Shown piece by piece: positions 22,646 through 33,317 of a DNA stretch of 64,000 bases. The translations under genes and the position numbers were made by a program. The DNA lies in the NCBI GenBank assembly GCA_029204225.1, contig CM055108.1, positions 7,164,613-7,228,612 of the forward strand. The letters are read 5' to 3'. The DNA is from Diphasiastrum complanatum (taxonomy: Eukaryota; Streptophyta; Lycopodiopsida; Lycopodiales; Lycopodiaceae). Below the pieces are notes generated by a model, which did not search any database, was not told the DNA's origin, and worked only from the letters and a program-made list of their open reading frames with translations. How positions within the stretch are numbered: position 1 is the stretch's first letter; every line of letters begins with the position of its first letter.

Positions 22646-25600
22646 ATGTCATCCATGGGTGGATATTTGATGGAATCAAGTGAGAGACTCACTTCCACAA
22701 ATTATTCCATTTGGAAAGTAAGAATGGAATCACTCCTAGTGATCCATGATCTATATGACATAGTTCAAGGAGTAGAGGAAGAGCCTCAAACTCCCCAAGA
22801 ACAAGCCAAATACAAGAAGAGAGCAAGATTAGCTCTACATTGCATAAAGTTAAATGTATGCAATGACCTCTTGAAAGAGGTGTCTTCTTGTACCTCATCC
22901 AAAGAGGCTTGGGATTCATTAAAGAGCATTTATGAATCCAACAATACTTCAAGAATCCTCATGCTAAGAAATCAAGTTTTCCAAAGCATGAAAGGAAGTG
23001 GAGAGAGTGGACAAGAGTATGTTCTTAGGATCAAATCTCTTAACAAGGAGTTAAGTGCAATAGGAGAGAAGATCCAAGATCAAGAACTAGTACAAATCAT
23101 TTTGAATGGTCTAAGTGATGAGTTTACCAACTTAGTCCAATCATTTGCCATTCAAGACTCTCTTCCATCCATTGAAAAGTTGCACAATGTTCTTGTGGCC
23201 GAGGAGAGTAGGCTTCTACACCTCAAGACAAGAATGGATAGCATGTCACTTAATGGAGGAGAGGAGAAAGCTAACTTTACATCTAAAGGCAAGAAAAAGC
23301 AAAATCCATTCAAGAAAAATCAAGGCAAGGAGGCCGAGATGAAGAATGGAGGATCTACCTCCAAAGGCAAAGTGAAGAACAAGGCAAAACTAAAGTGTTT
23401 CTTTTGTGGAAAGAAAGGACACTTTGCCTCAGAATGCTACTTGAAGAAGAATCAACAAGCCAAAGGAGATCAAGGGAACATTGCTCAAGAGGAAGAATAT
23501 GAGGATGGATTCAACACATCCTTAATGGTTGCATCTACACCAACTTCAAGTCAAGACACATGGTGGATAGATAGTGGGGCTAGTTCCCACATGTCCTTTA
23601 ACAAGCATTATTTTTCTACTCTTCTATCTTGTAATGACTCTAAGAAGTCAATATACACTGCTAGTGATCAAGCATGCAAGATAGATGGCATAGGATCTAT
23701 ACCTCTTTGTTTAGGCACATCTAAAAGGATAGATCTAGATAATGTTTTGTATGTTCCTACCATTTCAAGAAACTTGCTTAGTGTAGGACAATTAATGGAC
23801 AATGGACTAGATGTACATTTCAAGAATGGAGTTTGTTCCATCTTGAAAAATGATAAGTGCATAGCTAGTGGCATTAAGCAAGGTAGACTTTTCAAGTTGG
23901 ATGCTAATGTTGCAAGTGAAAGTGTGAACTTGGCTAGGGAGGAGCTAACTCAAGTGGAGCTTTGGCATAAGAGATTAGGCCATCCTAATCTTCAATCTAT
24001 GGAGTCAATGGCAAGCAAGGAACTAGCTCTCGGCCTACCAAGAGCTTTCAAGAAGTGTGGAAAAATGTGTGAGGCATGTGGCCTTGCAAAGTCACACAAA
24101 TCTTCTTACAAGAAATCTTCATCAAGATCTCTCTCTCCCTTGGATCTCATACATTCTGATGTACATAGTTTTTCACATGCAAGTAATGGAGGTGCCTTGA
24201 TGTATGTAACTTTTATAGATGATTGTACTAGATTCACATGGATTGAGTTACTATCAAAGAAAAATCTTGTTTATGAAGCTTTCATTAAGTTCAAGTCTCT
24301 AGTAGAGAAACAACTTAGTACTTCTATCAAAGCACTAAGATGTGATAATGGAGGAGAGTACACCTCCAATAAAATGAAAGACTTTTGTGAGATCAATGGT
24401 ATTAAGTTACAATACACTTGTTCCTACACCCCTCAACAAAATGGGGTGGCCGAGAGGAAAAATAGGAGTCTATGTGAGTGTGCAAAGTCCTTGAGGCTTG
24501 ATGCATCACTTCCCATCTCATTTTGGGGAGAAGCCATAACATGTGCTAATTATTTGTGTAATAGACTTCCTAGTAGTGCTATAGATGGGATCTCACCTTA
24601 TCAAGCCTTGTTTGATAAGAAACCCAATGTAAAATATTTTAAGATCTTTGGATGTACTTGTTATGTACACATTCCTTTGGAGACTAGAAGGAAAGAAGAT
24701 GCTACCTCCTTCAAAGGAATCTTTGTTGGCTATGGAGAAAATAGCAAGGGATATAGGATATATGATCCTACATCCAAGAAAGTAAAGGTAAGCAAGGATG
24801 TACTTTTTGATGAGTCACAATTTGCTAAGAGCTTGTCAAATGGATCTAACCCATTGTGCATTGAAGATCTTGACAAATCCGAGGAGGATCTTGACAAACC
24901 CGAGGAGGATCATGACAAACCCGAGGATGGAGATTTGGATCCAAGTCAAAAGGGGCCAAGAAGATCATCAAGGAGCAAGGCCGAGCCCTCAAGGCTTACC
25001 TATGTGGACAAGGGAAAGCAAAAGGAAGGCTCTACATCTTCTACCTCTTACTCTTTTTTAGCTACATTGATTGAAGAACCATCATCTTTTGAAGAAGCAT
25101 GTAAATCTAAAGTTTGGAGAGATGCAATGCAAGTAGAGTATGATGCATTAGAAGAAAATCATACTTGGAATCTTGTAAATCTTCCAAGAGGAAAGAAACC
25201 ACTTGCATGTAAGTGGATTTATAGAATTAAGTACAATCAAGATAGATCTATTAGTAAATACAAAGCTAGGCTTGTTGCTAAGGGATTTCTTCAAATAAAA
25301 GGATTGGATTATGAAGAAACATTTGCACCTGTAGCTAAGCTTGTAACTATTAGATTAATCATTTGCATTGCTACTTTGTTCAAATGGGATCTCTACCAAA
25401 TGGATGTGACAAATGCCTTCTTGAATGGCTTCTTAGAAGAGGAAATCTACATGATGCAACCCGAGGGCTTCATCAAGATTGGTGAGGAGCAAAAGGTGTG
25501 CTACTTAAGGAAGAGCCTATATGGCTTGAAGCAAGCACCTAGAGCTTGGTACTCTAGGTTGCATGATTTTCTCTATTCCCTTGGCTTTGTACTAAGTGCT

Positions 25601-26626
25601 TATGAACCTTCTTTATATTTCAAATGTAATGAAGGAAAGATCATCATTTTGGTTCTTTATGTTGATGACATCATTATGACAGGAAATGATGATGATGGCA
25701 TAGGCAAAGTAAAAGTTGACTTATCTAGTGAGTTCAAGATGGTAGATCTAGGCTTCCTAAAGTTTATACTTGGGATAGAAGTGTCTAGAAGTAGCAATTG
25801 TACTTTCATAAGTCAATCTAAGTATGCTACTTCCATTCTTGAAAGATTTGGTATGAAAGATTGTAAGGGGATTGACACCCCTATGGAGCATGTTGTGAAA
25901 GCAACTAATGAAGGTGATGAAGCATCCTTTGAGGACATCACTCTCTTTAGGAAGCTTATAGGCTCTCTAATCTATTTAACCATCACTAGACCTGACTTAA
26001 GTTTTTGTGTAAGCAAGTTGAGTCAAAGTATGCAAGCTCCTTTAATTCATCATTGGAAAAGTGCCAAGAGAGTACTTAGATATGTTTCTAGTACTAGATT
26101 TTTTGGTATACTTTATGAAGGATCTAACTTGCACTTGAGAGCCTACTCGGATTCAGATTTTGCAGGTGACAAGATGGATAGGAAGTCCATTAGTGCATTT
26201 GCAACATTTCTTTGTGGAGGAGTGATATCTTGGCTTTCCAAAAAGCAAGATACAATCTCACTATCTTCTTGTGAAGCCGAGTACAAGGCATTGACTTCAA
26301 CAACCAAAGAGCTCTTATGGCTAAGAAGACTCTTGATGGAACTACATGTGCTAGAGGCCGAGGAGATCCCTTACATATTTTGTGACAATCAAGCTTCTCA
26401 ACAAATTGCTTCAAATCCTATCTTCCATGCTAGAACAAAGCATATTGAGATAGCTCACCACTTTGAAAGGGAGAAGGTACAATCCAAGGAAGTGCAACTA
26501 CATCATGTACCATCATCCGAATGCATAGCTGATATCTTAACCAAACCATTGTCCAAAGATCCATTTTTTAAGTTAAGATATGCTCTTGGAATTGTAGATA
26601 GATGTACACTAGATTTGCCAAGTTAG
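22646..26626 (+). CDS. Copia gag-pol polyprotein, intact
   Basis: A 1326-codon frame without interruption. In order it contains: Gag (YSIWKVRMESLL at the N-terminus, UBN2-type); a zinc knuckle CFFCGKKGHFASEC (residues ~250-264); aspartic protease WWIDSGASSHMSF (~305); pre-integrase HKRLGHPN (~440); the integrase core with LIHSDVH, RCDNGGEYTS (~566) and PQQNGVAERKNRS, giving the D,D,E triad; an acidic linker with three repeats of LDKPEED type; RT with YKARLVAKGFLQIKGLDYEE and YVDDIIMTG (~1005); and RNase H with SDSDFAGDKMDRKS (~1170) and FCDNQASQQIASNPIFHART. Every catalytic motif I expect is present, so the protein could be functional. The ATG at 22646 sits about 600 bases after the primer site, a normal leader length. 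Confidence 0.95.
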   Translation: MSSMGGYLMESSERLTSTNYSIWKVRMESLLVIHDLYDIVQGVEEEPQTPQEQAKYKKRARLALHCIKLNVCNDLLKEVSSCTSSKEAWDSLKSIYESNNTSRILMLRNQVFQSMKGSGESGQEYVLRIKSLNKELSAIGEKIQDQELVQIILNGLSDEFTNLVQSFAIQDSLPSIEKLHNVLVAEESRLLHLKTRMDSMSLNGGEEKANFTSKGKKKQNPFKKNQGKEAEMKNGGSTSKGKVKNKAKLKCFFCGKKGHFASECYLKKNQQAKGDQGNIAQEEEYEDGFNTSLMVASTPTSSQDTWWIDSGASSHMSFNKHYFSTLLSCNDSKKSIYTASDQACKIDGIGSIPLCLGTSKRIDLDNVLYVPTISRNLLSVGQLMDNGLDVHFKNGVCSILKNDKCIASGIKQGRLFKLDANVASESVNLAREELTQVELWHKRLGHPNLQSMESMASKELALGLPRAFKKCGKMCEACGLAKSHKSSYKKSSSRSLSPLDLIHSDVHSFSHASNGGALMYVTFIDDCTRFTWIELLSKKNLVYEAFIKFKSLVEKQLSTSIKALRCDNGGEYTSNKMKDFCEINGIKLQYTCSYTPQQNGVAERKNRSLCECAKSLRLDASLPISFWGEAITCANYLCNRLPSSAIDGISPYQALFDKKPNVKYFKIFGCTCYVHIPLETRRKEDATSFKGIFVGYGENSKGYRIYDPTSKKVKVSKDVLFDESQFAKSLSNGSNPLCIEDLDKSEEDLDKPEEDHDKPEDGDLDPSQKGPRRSSRSKAEPSRLTYVDKGKQKEGSTSSTSYSFLATLIEEPSSFEEACKSKVWRDAMQVEYDALEENHTWNLVNLPRGKKPLACKWIYRIKYNQDRSISKYKARLVAKGFLQIKGLDYEETFAPVAKLVTIRLIICIATLFKWDLYQMDVTNAFLNGFLEEEIYMMQPEGFIKIGEEQKVCYLRKSLYGLKQAPRAWYSRLHDFLYSLGFVLSAYEPSLYFKCNEGKIIILVLYVDDIIMTGNDDDGIGKVKVDLSSEFKMVDLGFLKFILGIEVSRSSNCTFISQSKYATSILERFGMKDCKGIDTPMEHVVKATNEGDEASFEDITLFRKLIGSLIYLTITRPDLSFCVSKLSQSMQAPLIHHWKSAKRVLRYVSSTRFFGILYEGSNLHLRAYSDSDFAGDKMDRKSISAFATFLCGGVISWLSKKQDTISLSSCEAEYKALTSTTKELLWLRRLLMELHVLEAEEIPYIFCDNQASQQIASNPIFHARTKHIEIAHHFEREKVQSKEVQLHHVPSSECIADILTKPLSKDPFFKLRYALGIVDRCTLDLPS

Positions 26627-26639
26627 AAGTGAGGAGGAG
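26627..26639 (+). promoter_or_regulatory. Polypurine tract, copia B
   Basis: AAGTGAGGAGGAG lies immediately 5' of the 3' LTR. Confidence 0.85.
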
Positions 26640-27501
26640 TGTTGAAAATTGTCACTTCTCACTTGACATTGGTTCATGTAAATATTGATCAAACATTAGA
26701 ATATGTTGATGATATGATTTCACACGTGTGGAGCATGTTCCCATGTGTGAAAGGATGTACTTTTCATGTTTGTATATATCCAAATTGATTTTGTATCATT
26801 CTAGTTAGTGTGAACATGAAATGACTAGTTTTTAGTCAAGTTGACTAGTCACCTACAAATTAGCTTTTCCTTGCATGTGCATGAGTAAATGCTCCCACAT
26901 GGCAAGTGGATGTTCACATGTGTGTATAGAGTACTAGAAGATAAGAGTTGACCATTTTCCTTAGATCCTATTTTGTAGGGAATATTCCTATATTCTAGGA
27001 GACTAGCTTTTTGGATTTTAGTCATATTCTAGAAGGTCAACTATTGGATAAGGATCAAGGATGGATCAAATGGATAGATATGAGTGATGTGGCACTCTTC
27101 ACACGTGTGAAGGCCTGCTGGACTGTACCAGACTCATGGATGTACTTGATCCATAAAAGGATCATCATTTTGCTAAGAAAATTGATGAGACTTTTGCACT
27201 CTACACTTTTGTGAGATTTCTAGTCATTTGTCTTGTGATTTTTATGCATGATTGCTATCTAGTATCATTGTACTTGTTGTTTCAGGTGCAGTCCGTACAG
27301 TGGACAGTACTCCACACGTGTGAAGCCGCTCTCACTAAAAAATGATGTGTTGATCCATTGCTCTTGCTTAAATCCAAGTGTAGTGAATCTAGATCAAGAT
27401 CTAATGTGTAGAACTTGATAGATTCATTGATTAAGCAACCAATAACTCTCTATGATTGTAAAGTACAATCATTATTGTCCTAAAAACTGTAAAATTTATC
27501 A
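26640..27501 (+). repeat. 3' LTR of copia B
   Basis: 862 bases, same length as the 5' LTR and almost identical. It ends TTTATCA and is followed by GCCC. Confidence 0.95.
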
Positions 27502-27837
27502 GCCCGTGATCGTGCATGCTTGGACTTGTTTGACTCAATGAGAATGTCCCATGCCTTGTCCGCAAGCTGCAAGTGTTGTTGAAGCTTTGGCCCGTTCTAT
27601 ACTTGGTGAATAGTGATATCTGTCATAAGATATCCTAGTACTGTTATCGGCTACTTGTTCTTAAGGCACTCATGAAGGCAGTTCGAAACAAACTGTGCCC
27701 AATCATAGAGGTTCTGGGCATGCAGTCGTGAATCTGCCATCATGTGAAATAGGGACATGGGTACCCTCTGCAACTTGGTTCTTGGTCGTTGTGTGCACTT
27801 TGTCAAGTATGCACATGCCGCTTATAGTTGTGGGTCA
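27502..27837 (-). pseudogene. Element X, middle piece
   Basis: The minus strand reads TKLQRVPMSLFHMMADSRLH, then AQNLYDWAQFVSNCLHECLK, two stops, then GPKLQQHLQLADKAWDILIE and SNKSKHARSRA. That frame joins ATSPSGSQPK across the copia B site without a shift. No domain recognised. The piece lies between the target sites of copia B and copia C. Confidence 0.5.
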
Positions 27838-28574
27838 TGTTGAATTTCACACGTGTGGACTGCCCACTACATGTACTTGTGATCTCCTAAGGTGTGTAGA
27901 TGCACCAAGATCAAGACTAGATTGAGATTCAAGATCAATCTTGAATCCTATGGCAAAAACACACTACTACATGCATTCAATCACTTCCAACTCTCACTCA
28001 CACGTGTGGGAAGTATTCAAAAAATAATCTAAGTAAAAACAAGTTGCTCTCCTCGGGTAGAGAGAGAAAATGCATCATGAGCTCTCGGGTAGAGAGAGAA
28101 AGCTAGAAATCCAATAACTCACAAAATCCATGAAATCACCAAATCAATTAGCTTCAAAATGAGGAGTACAATGATACTAGTAGGTCCACGAGCTATCACT
28201 ATGCTTAACTATAATTGGACCATATCTTGTCACCTCTTGATCCTATTGGATCATTGATCCATGCACCTCTTAATTCTATTGGACTATATTCAAGCACACC
28301 TCAATTTCCTATTGGACCTCACAAGGTTCCACCTCTAAATCCTATTGGACCTCTTGGAATTCATCAAACAAAAACTTTACACTTGTCTACACTCTAATTG
28401 GCAAGTGTTTAGCCTCTTACTCTATTTTGGCTCAATAGTGGCATTACAAGTGGAAATGCATAATTTGCCATCTATGTCGAATTTATTCCTATCAACATCC
28501 TACACCTAGATGCTTGATGTAAAAAACATAAGACCCCTATATCTAACATAGATAATCTTTTTCAATTCTTCACA
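27838..28574 (-). repeat. 3' LTR of copia C
   Basis: Read on the minus strand it starts TGTGAAGAATTGAAAAAG and ends GTGTGAAATTCAACA. Five CCAAT motifs in coding orientation (near 28213, 28242, 28275, 28309 and 28342) cluster within 140 bases, most as TCCAATAG(G/A). This is a plausible promoter array. Confidence 0.92.
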
Positions 28575-28588
28575 CTCCTCCTAAAAAA
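28575..28588 (-). promoter_or_regulatory. Polypurine tract, copia C
   Basis: The plus-strand CTCCTCCTAAAAAA is TTTTTTAGGAGGAG on the coding strand, directly before the 3' LTR. Confidence 0.8.
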
Positions 28589-28592
28589 TTAT

Positions 28593-31500
28593 CTATGAAG
28601 ATTTGAGCATTGATTTTGATATAACTCCAAGATTAGATCTATGCTTGATGAAAGCACTTTTGCTCAAAGGCTTGGTGAGTAGATCGGCAATACAAGAGGA
28701 TGAGTTGACATGCTCCAAATAGATTTCTCCTCCAATAAGCTTTTCTCTCACAAAATGGTGTGCCACTTCTATGTGCTTGCTTCTTTCATGAAATATGGGA
28801 TTATTGGCAAGAGCTTGGGCCGAGATGTTATCACACTTGATCATTGGTAGATCATCCTCCTTGATGCAGTTTAGTTTAATTAATAACTTCTTGATCCAAA
28901 GCACTTCTTTGGTAGTTGTAGTGAGTGCTTTGTACTCGGCCTCACATGAAGAGAGAGATATAGTATCTTGCTTTTTGGAAAGCCAAGATATTAGATTGCC
29001 TCCAAGAAAGATAGTGTATGCACTAATAGACTTTCGATCCATCTTGTCACTTGCAAAGTCCGAATCCGAGTAGCCAATAATGGATAGATCTTCACATTTA
29101 TAGAGTAGACCATAATCACAAGATGAAGATACATATCTTAGAATCCTCTTGGCTATCTTCCAATGATGGATCTTAGGATCTTGCATAAATTTACTCAATC
29201 TGTGCACACAAAAACTAAGATCGGGCCTAGTAATGGTAAGCCAAATCAAGGAGCCTACAAGACTCCTAAAAAGTGTGATGTCCTCAAAGGATCTTTCATC
29301 ACCTTTATTAGGATCTTTTACAATTTGCTCCATTGGAGTATCTATGCTCTTAGAATTTTCCATATGGAATTTTTTCAACATAGAGTGAGCATATCTAGAT
29401 TGGCATATAAAGACATGATTTTCATAAAAATCAATTTCTAGGCCTAGGATGTAATGTATCTCTCCTAGATCTTGCATTTTAAACTCACATCCAAGTGCTA
29501 GCTTGGTTTCATCAACTAGCTTGATACAACTTCCACAAACAATAATGTCATCAACATAAATTAGAAGAATGACAATATTGCTATCAACAAACTTTAGATA
29601 CATGGAAGGATCATAGTCACTAAGAGTAAATCCTAGTGAGATAAGAAAAGAGTTAAGTCTTGAATACCATGATCTTGGTGCTTGCTTGAGTCCATAAAGA
29701 CTTTTGAAGAGCAAGCACACTTTGGACTCATCCTTGATGAATCCTTGAGGTTGTTCCATATAGATCTCCTCCTCAAGATAACCATTTAGAAAAGCATTGG
29801 ATACATCTAATTGGAACACCTTCCACTTGAAAAAACAAGCAAGAGAAATAAGAATTCTTATTGTCACCATCTTTGCAACGGGTGCAAAGGTCTCCTCATA
29901 ATCAAGACCATGGATTTGAGCAAATCCTTTGGCACATAATCTTGCTTTATGCTGGTTGATGGTGCCATCATGATTGAACTTGATCCGAAATACCCACTTG
30001 CAACCAATCACATGCTTGTTGGATGGAGGATCCACAAGCTACCAAGTATTGTTGGTGATCAATGCATCATACTCTTGCTTCATGGCATCATACCACTCCT
30101 TGGTATTGAGTGCCTCTTGTACATTCTTTGGCTCTTCATGAGAGACATAAAAAACATAATTAGTGGAATCAAGATCCACTTGTTTGCCTTTGTCAACATA
30201 TGAGAGCCTCTTAGGCTCGGATCTATCTCTCATGGATCTTCTTGGTGAAAAAATACAAGGAGAGTCTTCTTCAAATCTCGACCCCATCACATCATGATTG
30301 TCTTCAAAATCAATAATTGATGATGCATCCATAGATTTCTTGATCTTGGCCTCTTCAAATGATGAGTGTTGATCTTCATGAAAGACAACATCTCTACTTT
30401 CAATAACTTGAGAAGTAGAGAGTATAAAGACTCTATAGGCCTTCTTGGTGGATGAGTATCCAACCATGATCCCTTTGCATGCACTAGGATCTTCCTTCTT
30501 CCTTGTTTCCAAGGGAATATGGACAAAGCATAAGCATCCAAAAACTCTAAGGTGATTAACCTTAGGCTTCTTCAAAAATAAGATTTCATATGGTGACCTT
30601 CCTCCAAGAGCTATATGTGGGAGCCTATTGCAAAGATAATTTGCACAATTAATGGCTTCTCCCCAAAAATCTTTGGGCAAAGATGCCTCAATTCTCATAG
30701 ATTTTGCACATTCACATAGAGATCTATTCTTTCTCTCGGCCACTCCATTTTGAGATGGAGAGTAGGCACAAGAAAACTCTCTTTTAATGCCTTCAAGCTC
30801 ACAAAAATCTTGAAATTTATTGGAGATATATTCACCACCTCCATCACTTCTAAGAGCTTTAATTTTGAATGAGAATTGCTTCTCTACATAAGCTTTGAAA
30901 ATAAGGAAATAATCAAACACCATAGATTTTGAAGCAAGAAGATATATCCAAGTGAATCTTGTGTAATCATCAATGCAAGTAACAAAACAAGTGGCTCCTC
31001 CCTTGCTTGTAGTTGATGAGAAATGCACATCCGAGTGGATTAACTCCAAAGGATGCTTGCTTTTGATAGAAGATCTTGTAAATGGCTTTTTGTGAGATTT
31101 AGCAATAGCACAAGCCTCACAAGGCTTGATCTTCTTGGAGAATGACTTTGGCAAGCCAATAGCTTTGGATTCTTTGATCATAGAGAGCATGGATTTGTAG
31201 TTGGGATGTCCCAACCTCCTATGCCATAATTCCTCCATAGAGAGCTTTTTCACAAGAGCAACATTACAAGCATTCACATACTCATTTGGATCTAGTTTAT
31301 AGATGCCACCAAATCTAGATCCTAATGCAAGTATCTCATCATTCTTCTTGATAGTGCAAGTATCAACATTGAATTTTACATCAAGGCCATTATCAAGCAA
31401 TTGGCCAACACTAATAAGATTCTTGGTAAGCTTAGGTACATAAAGAACTCTAGAGAGAGAAAGAAATTTAGAGGATGCAAGCTTCAAGGGAATGTTCCCT

Positions 31501-31601
31501 ATGCCTTCAATAGGACATTCAAAATCATTTGCAGTGTATATTGATTTCTTGACTCCATCATAAGGTGAAATAGAAGAGAAAGAGTCCTTGGAGCTACACA
31601 T
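28593..31601 (-). pseudogene. Copia C pol: protease end, integrase, RT, RNase H; one stop, no gag
   Basis: Two frames in the same phase (31601-30039 and 30035-28593) are split only by one TAG at about 30036-30038, just after NNTW in the integrase-RT linker. The first part starts inside the protease region, after the DSG motif, and has VLYVPKLTKNLISVGQLLDN, HRRLGHPNYKSM, RSDGGGEYISNKFQ and SQNGVAERKNRS. The second has KARLCAKGFAQIHGLDYEE, IYVDDIIVCGS, YSDSDFASDKMDRKSISAY and NPIFHERSKHIEVAHHFVRE. The RT and RNase H motifs are intact. Without Gag and the protease core it cannot be autonomous. Confidence 0.92.
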
Positions 31602-32103
31602 ATGTGAAGAGGCTTTGCATGAAAAAAAATGGCTAAGATCTCAAAACAGTGCCTAGATCACATATAGATGAGATTGGCAAGCATACAACTGTGATTTTGG
31701 ATCAACCAAGCAATCTCTTGACCAAACCAAATGTGTCCACCCAGTTCTAGGTGCCCTACCTAACCCTCTTCAAAAGCTTATAACTTTTGATTGGCTCAAC
31801 CAAATGGAATGAAACTGATTGCAACAGAAACTAGAAAAAAATAGCTTCAAAACAAGCTATCAAGCAAGATAAATGGATCAAACATGAGAGAGAACTTCCA
31901 AACTGAAATTGGATGTTCCTCACACGTGTCTGAGCACCTGATTCCGTACAGTACTAGGTCAGACCCAATCAATGTCCTTTTGATCTCTTTTGATCCAAGA
32001 TTGAACAAGATAGCTAGGAAAATGGGCCTTGACAACTTCTAGCTCAAGATTGATGAAAAAATTTTCACTTAGATGGATCAAAATGCATGGTAACCTTAGG
32101 TAG
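31602..32103 (-). other. Leader of copia C with gag deleted
   Basis: About 500 bases between primer site and pol remnant with no coding frame. It holds CACACGTGT (31921-31929) and CCGTACAG (31944-31951), motifs also present in copia B. Confidence 0.6.
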
Positions 32104-32115
32104 GCTCTGATACCA
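32104..32115 (-). promoter_or_regulatory. Primer-binding site, copia C
   Basis: The minus-strand TGGTATCAGAGC abuts the 5' LTR end. Confidence 0.92.
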
Positions 32116-32852
32116 TGTTGAATTTCACACGTGTGGACTGTCCACTACATGTACTTGTGATCTCCTAAGGTGTGTAGATGCACCAAGATCAAGACTAGAT
32201 TGAGATTCAAGATCAATCTTGAATCCTATGGCAAAAACACACTACTACATGCATTCAATCACTTCCAACTCTCACTCACATGTGTGGGAAGTATTCAAAA
32301 AATAATCTAAGTAAAAACAAGCTGCTCTCCTCTGGTAGAGAGAGAAAATGCATCATGAGCTCTCAGGTAGAGAGAGAAAGCTAGAAATCCAATAACTCAC
32401 AAAATCCATGAAATCACCAAATCAATTAGCTTCAAAATGAGGAGTACAATGATACTAGTAGGTCCACGAGCTATCACTATGCTTAACTATGATTGGACCA
32501 TATTTTGTCACCTCTTGATCCTATTGGATCATTGATCCATGCACCTCTTAATTCTATTGGACTATATTCAAGCACACCTCAATTTCCTATTGGACCTCAC
32601 AAGGTTCCACCTCTAAATCCTATTGGACCTCTTGGAATTCATCAAACAAAAACTTTACACTTGTCTACACTCTAATTGGCAAGTGTTTAGCCTCTTACTC
32701 TATTTTGGCTCAATAGTGGCATTACAAGTGGAAATGCATAATTTGCCATCTATGCCAAATTTATTCCTATCAACATCCTACACCTAGATGCTTAATGTAA
32801 AAAACATAAGACCCCTATATCTAACATAGATAATCTTTTTCAATTCTTCACA
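32116..32852 (-). repeat. 5' LTR of copia C
   Basis: 737 bases, with the same ends and length as 27838-28574. It is followed on the right by the GGTCA duplication. Confidence 0.92.
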
Positions 32853-32892
32853 GGTCATTGATTGCTTCAACTCTGTACCCGTCCTTGTTTTT

Positions 32893-33279
32893 TCACTTTT
32901 CCACGGAGGAATCAATGAATTTGAAATATGTTGTTTGTTCGATTTTTTGAAGTGTCTTGGTGACAACATTTGGTCCTCGTGGGAACCCAAAAGGTTGCAA
33001 GTCGGCTGGTGCAAATGATATGTTATAAACATAGTTCCTCACAGGAGGAACTATTAGCTGGCACGACCTTGCTGTAGCATTGTAGTTGGCATATATCATA
33101 TGCACGAGGTACGAGTTTTGATGCCCCGTCAGGACAAGCATCTGGAACTCAATGGCTTTAAAGAAGGATGCTGTCTGTTGGTACTAGTGTTGCATTTCAG
33201 TAATATCGAATTTGGACAATTGGATGTCGAGCTTATTGGCATCAGGGTTATCAGAACTGGAGGCAGGGTTGGTAGACAT
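32893..33279 (-). pseudogene. Element X, N-terminal piece
   Basis: The ATG at 33279 (minus) opens MSTNPASSSDNPDANKLDIQ and LSKFDITEMQH, one TAG (about 33174-33176), then TASFFKAIEFQMLVLTGHQN, PPVRNYVYNISFAPADLQPF and VVTKTLQKIEQTTYFKFIDS to a TGA near 32893. The acidic N-terminus and overall look are those of a Gag-like structural protein, but I recognise no domain. It is followed, after removal of copia C, by the middle piece at 27837-27502. A minisatellite lies just upstream. Confidence 0.5.
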
Positions 33280-33317
33280 GATGAAAAAATTGGGAAACAA
33301 GGTTCTGGAAAAAAGGT

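Larger units (their letters stand above)
21187..27501 (+). mobile_element. Ty1/copia element B, complete and recent
   Basis: This is a full-length element of 6315 bases: LTR 21187-22048, primer site, leader, one open gag-pol frame of 1326 codons, purine tract, LTR 26640-27501. The two 862-base LTRs differ at only two positions that I could find (21510-21512 region A/T; 21876 region A/G). The flanks read AGCCC before and GCCC after, consistent with a 4-5 base target duplication. It is inserted in element X. Confidence 0.95.
27838..32852 (-). mobile_element. Ty1/copia element C, gag-deleted
   Basis: Minus-strand element with two 737-base LTRs (27838-28574 and 32116-32852). It is flanked by perfect 5-base duplications GGTCA (27833-27837 and 32853-32857). 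Its primer site is at 32104-32115. It keeps protease tail, integrase, RT and RNase H but has only about 500 bases between primer site and protease, so Gag is missing. The LTRs differ at about ten positions by eye, so it is older than copia B. Confidence 0.93.

Noticed and set aside
23145-23342. Extra plus-strand small frame inside copia B gag
   Set aside because: Out-of-frame overlap with the intact gag-pol; no independent signal.
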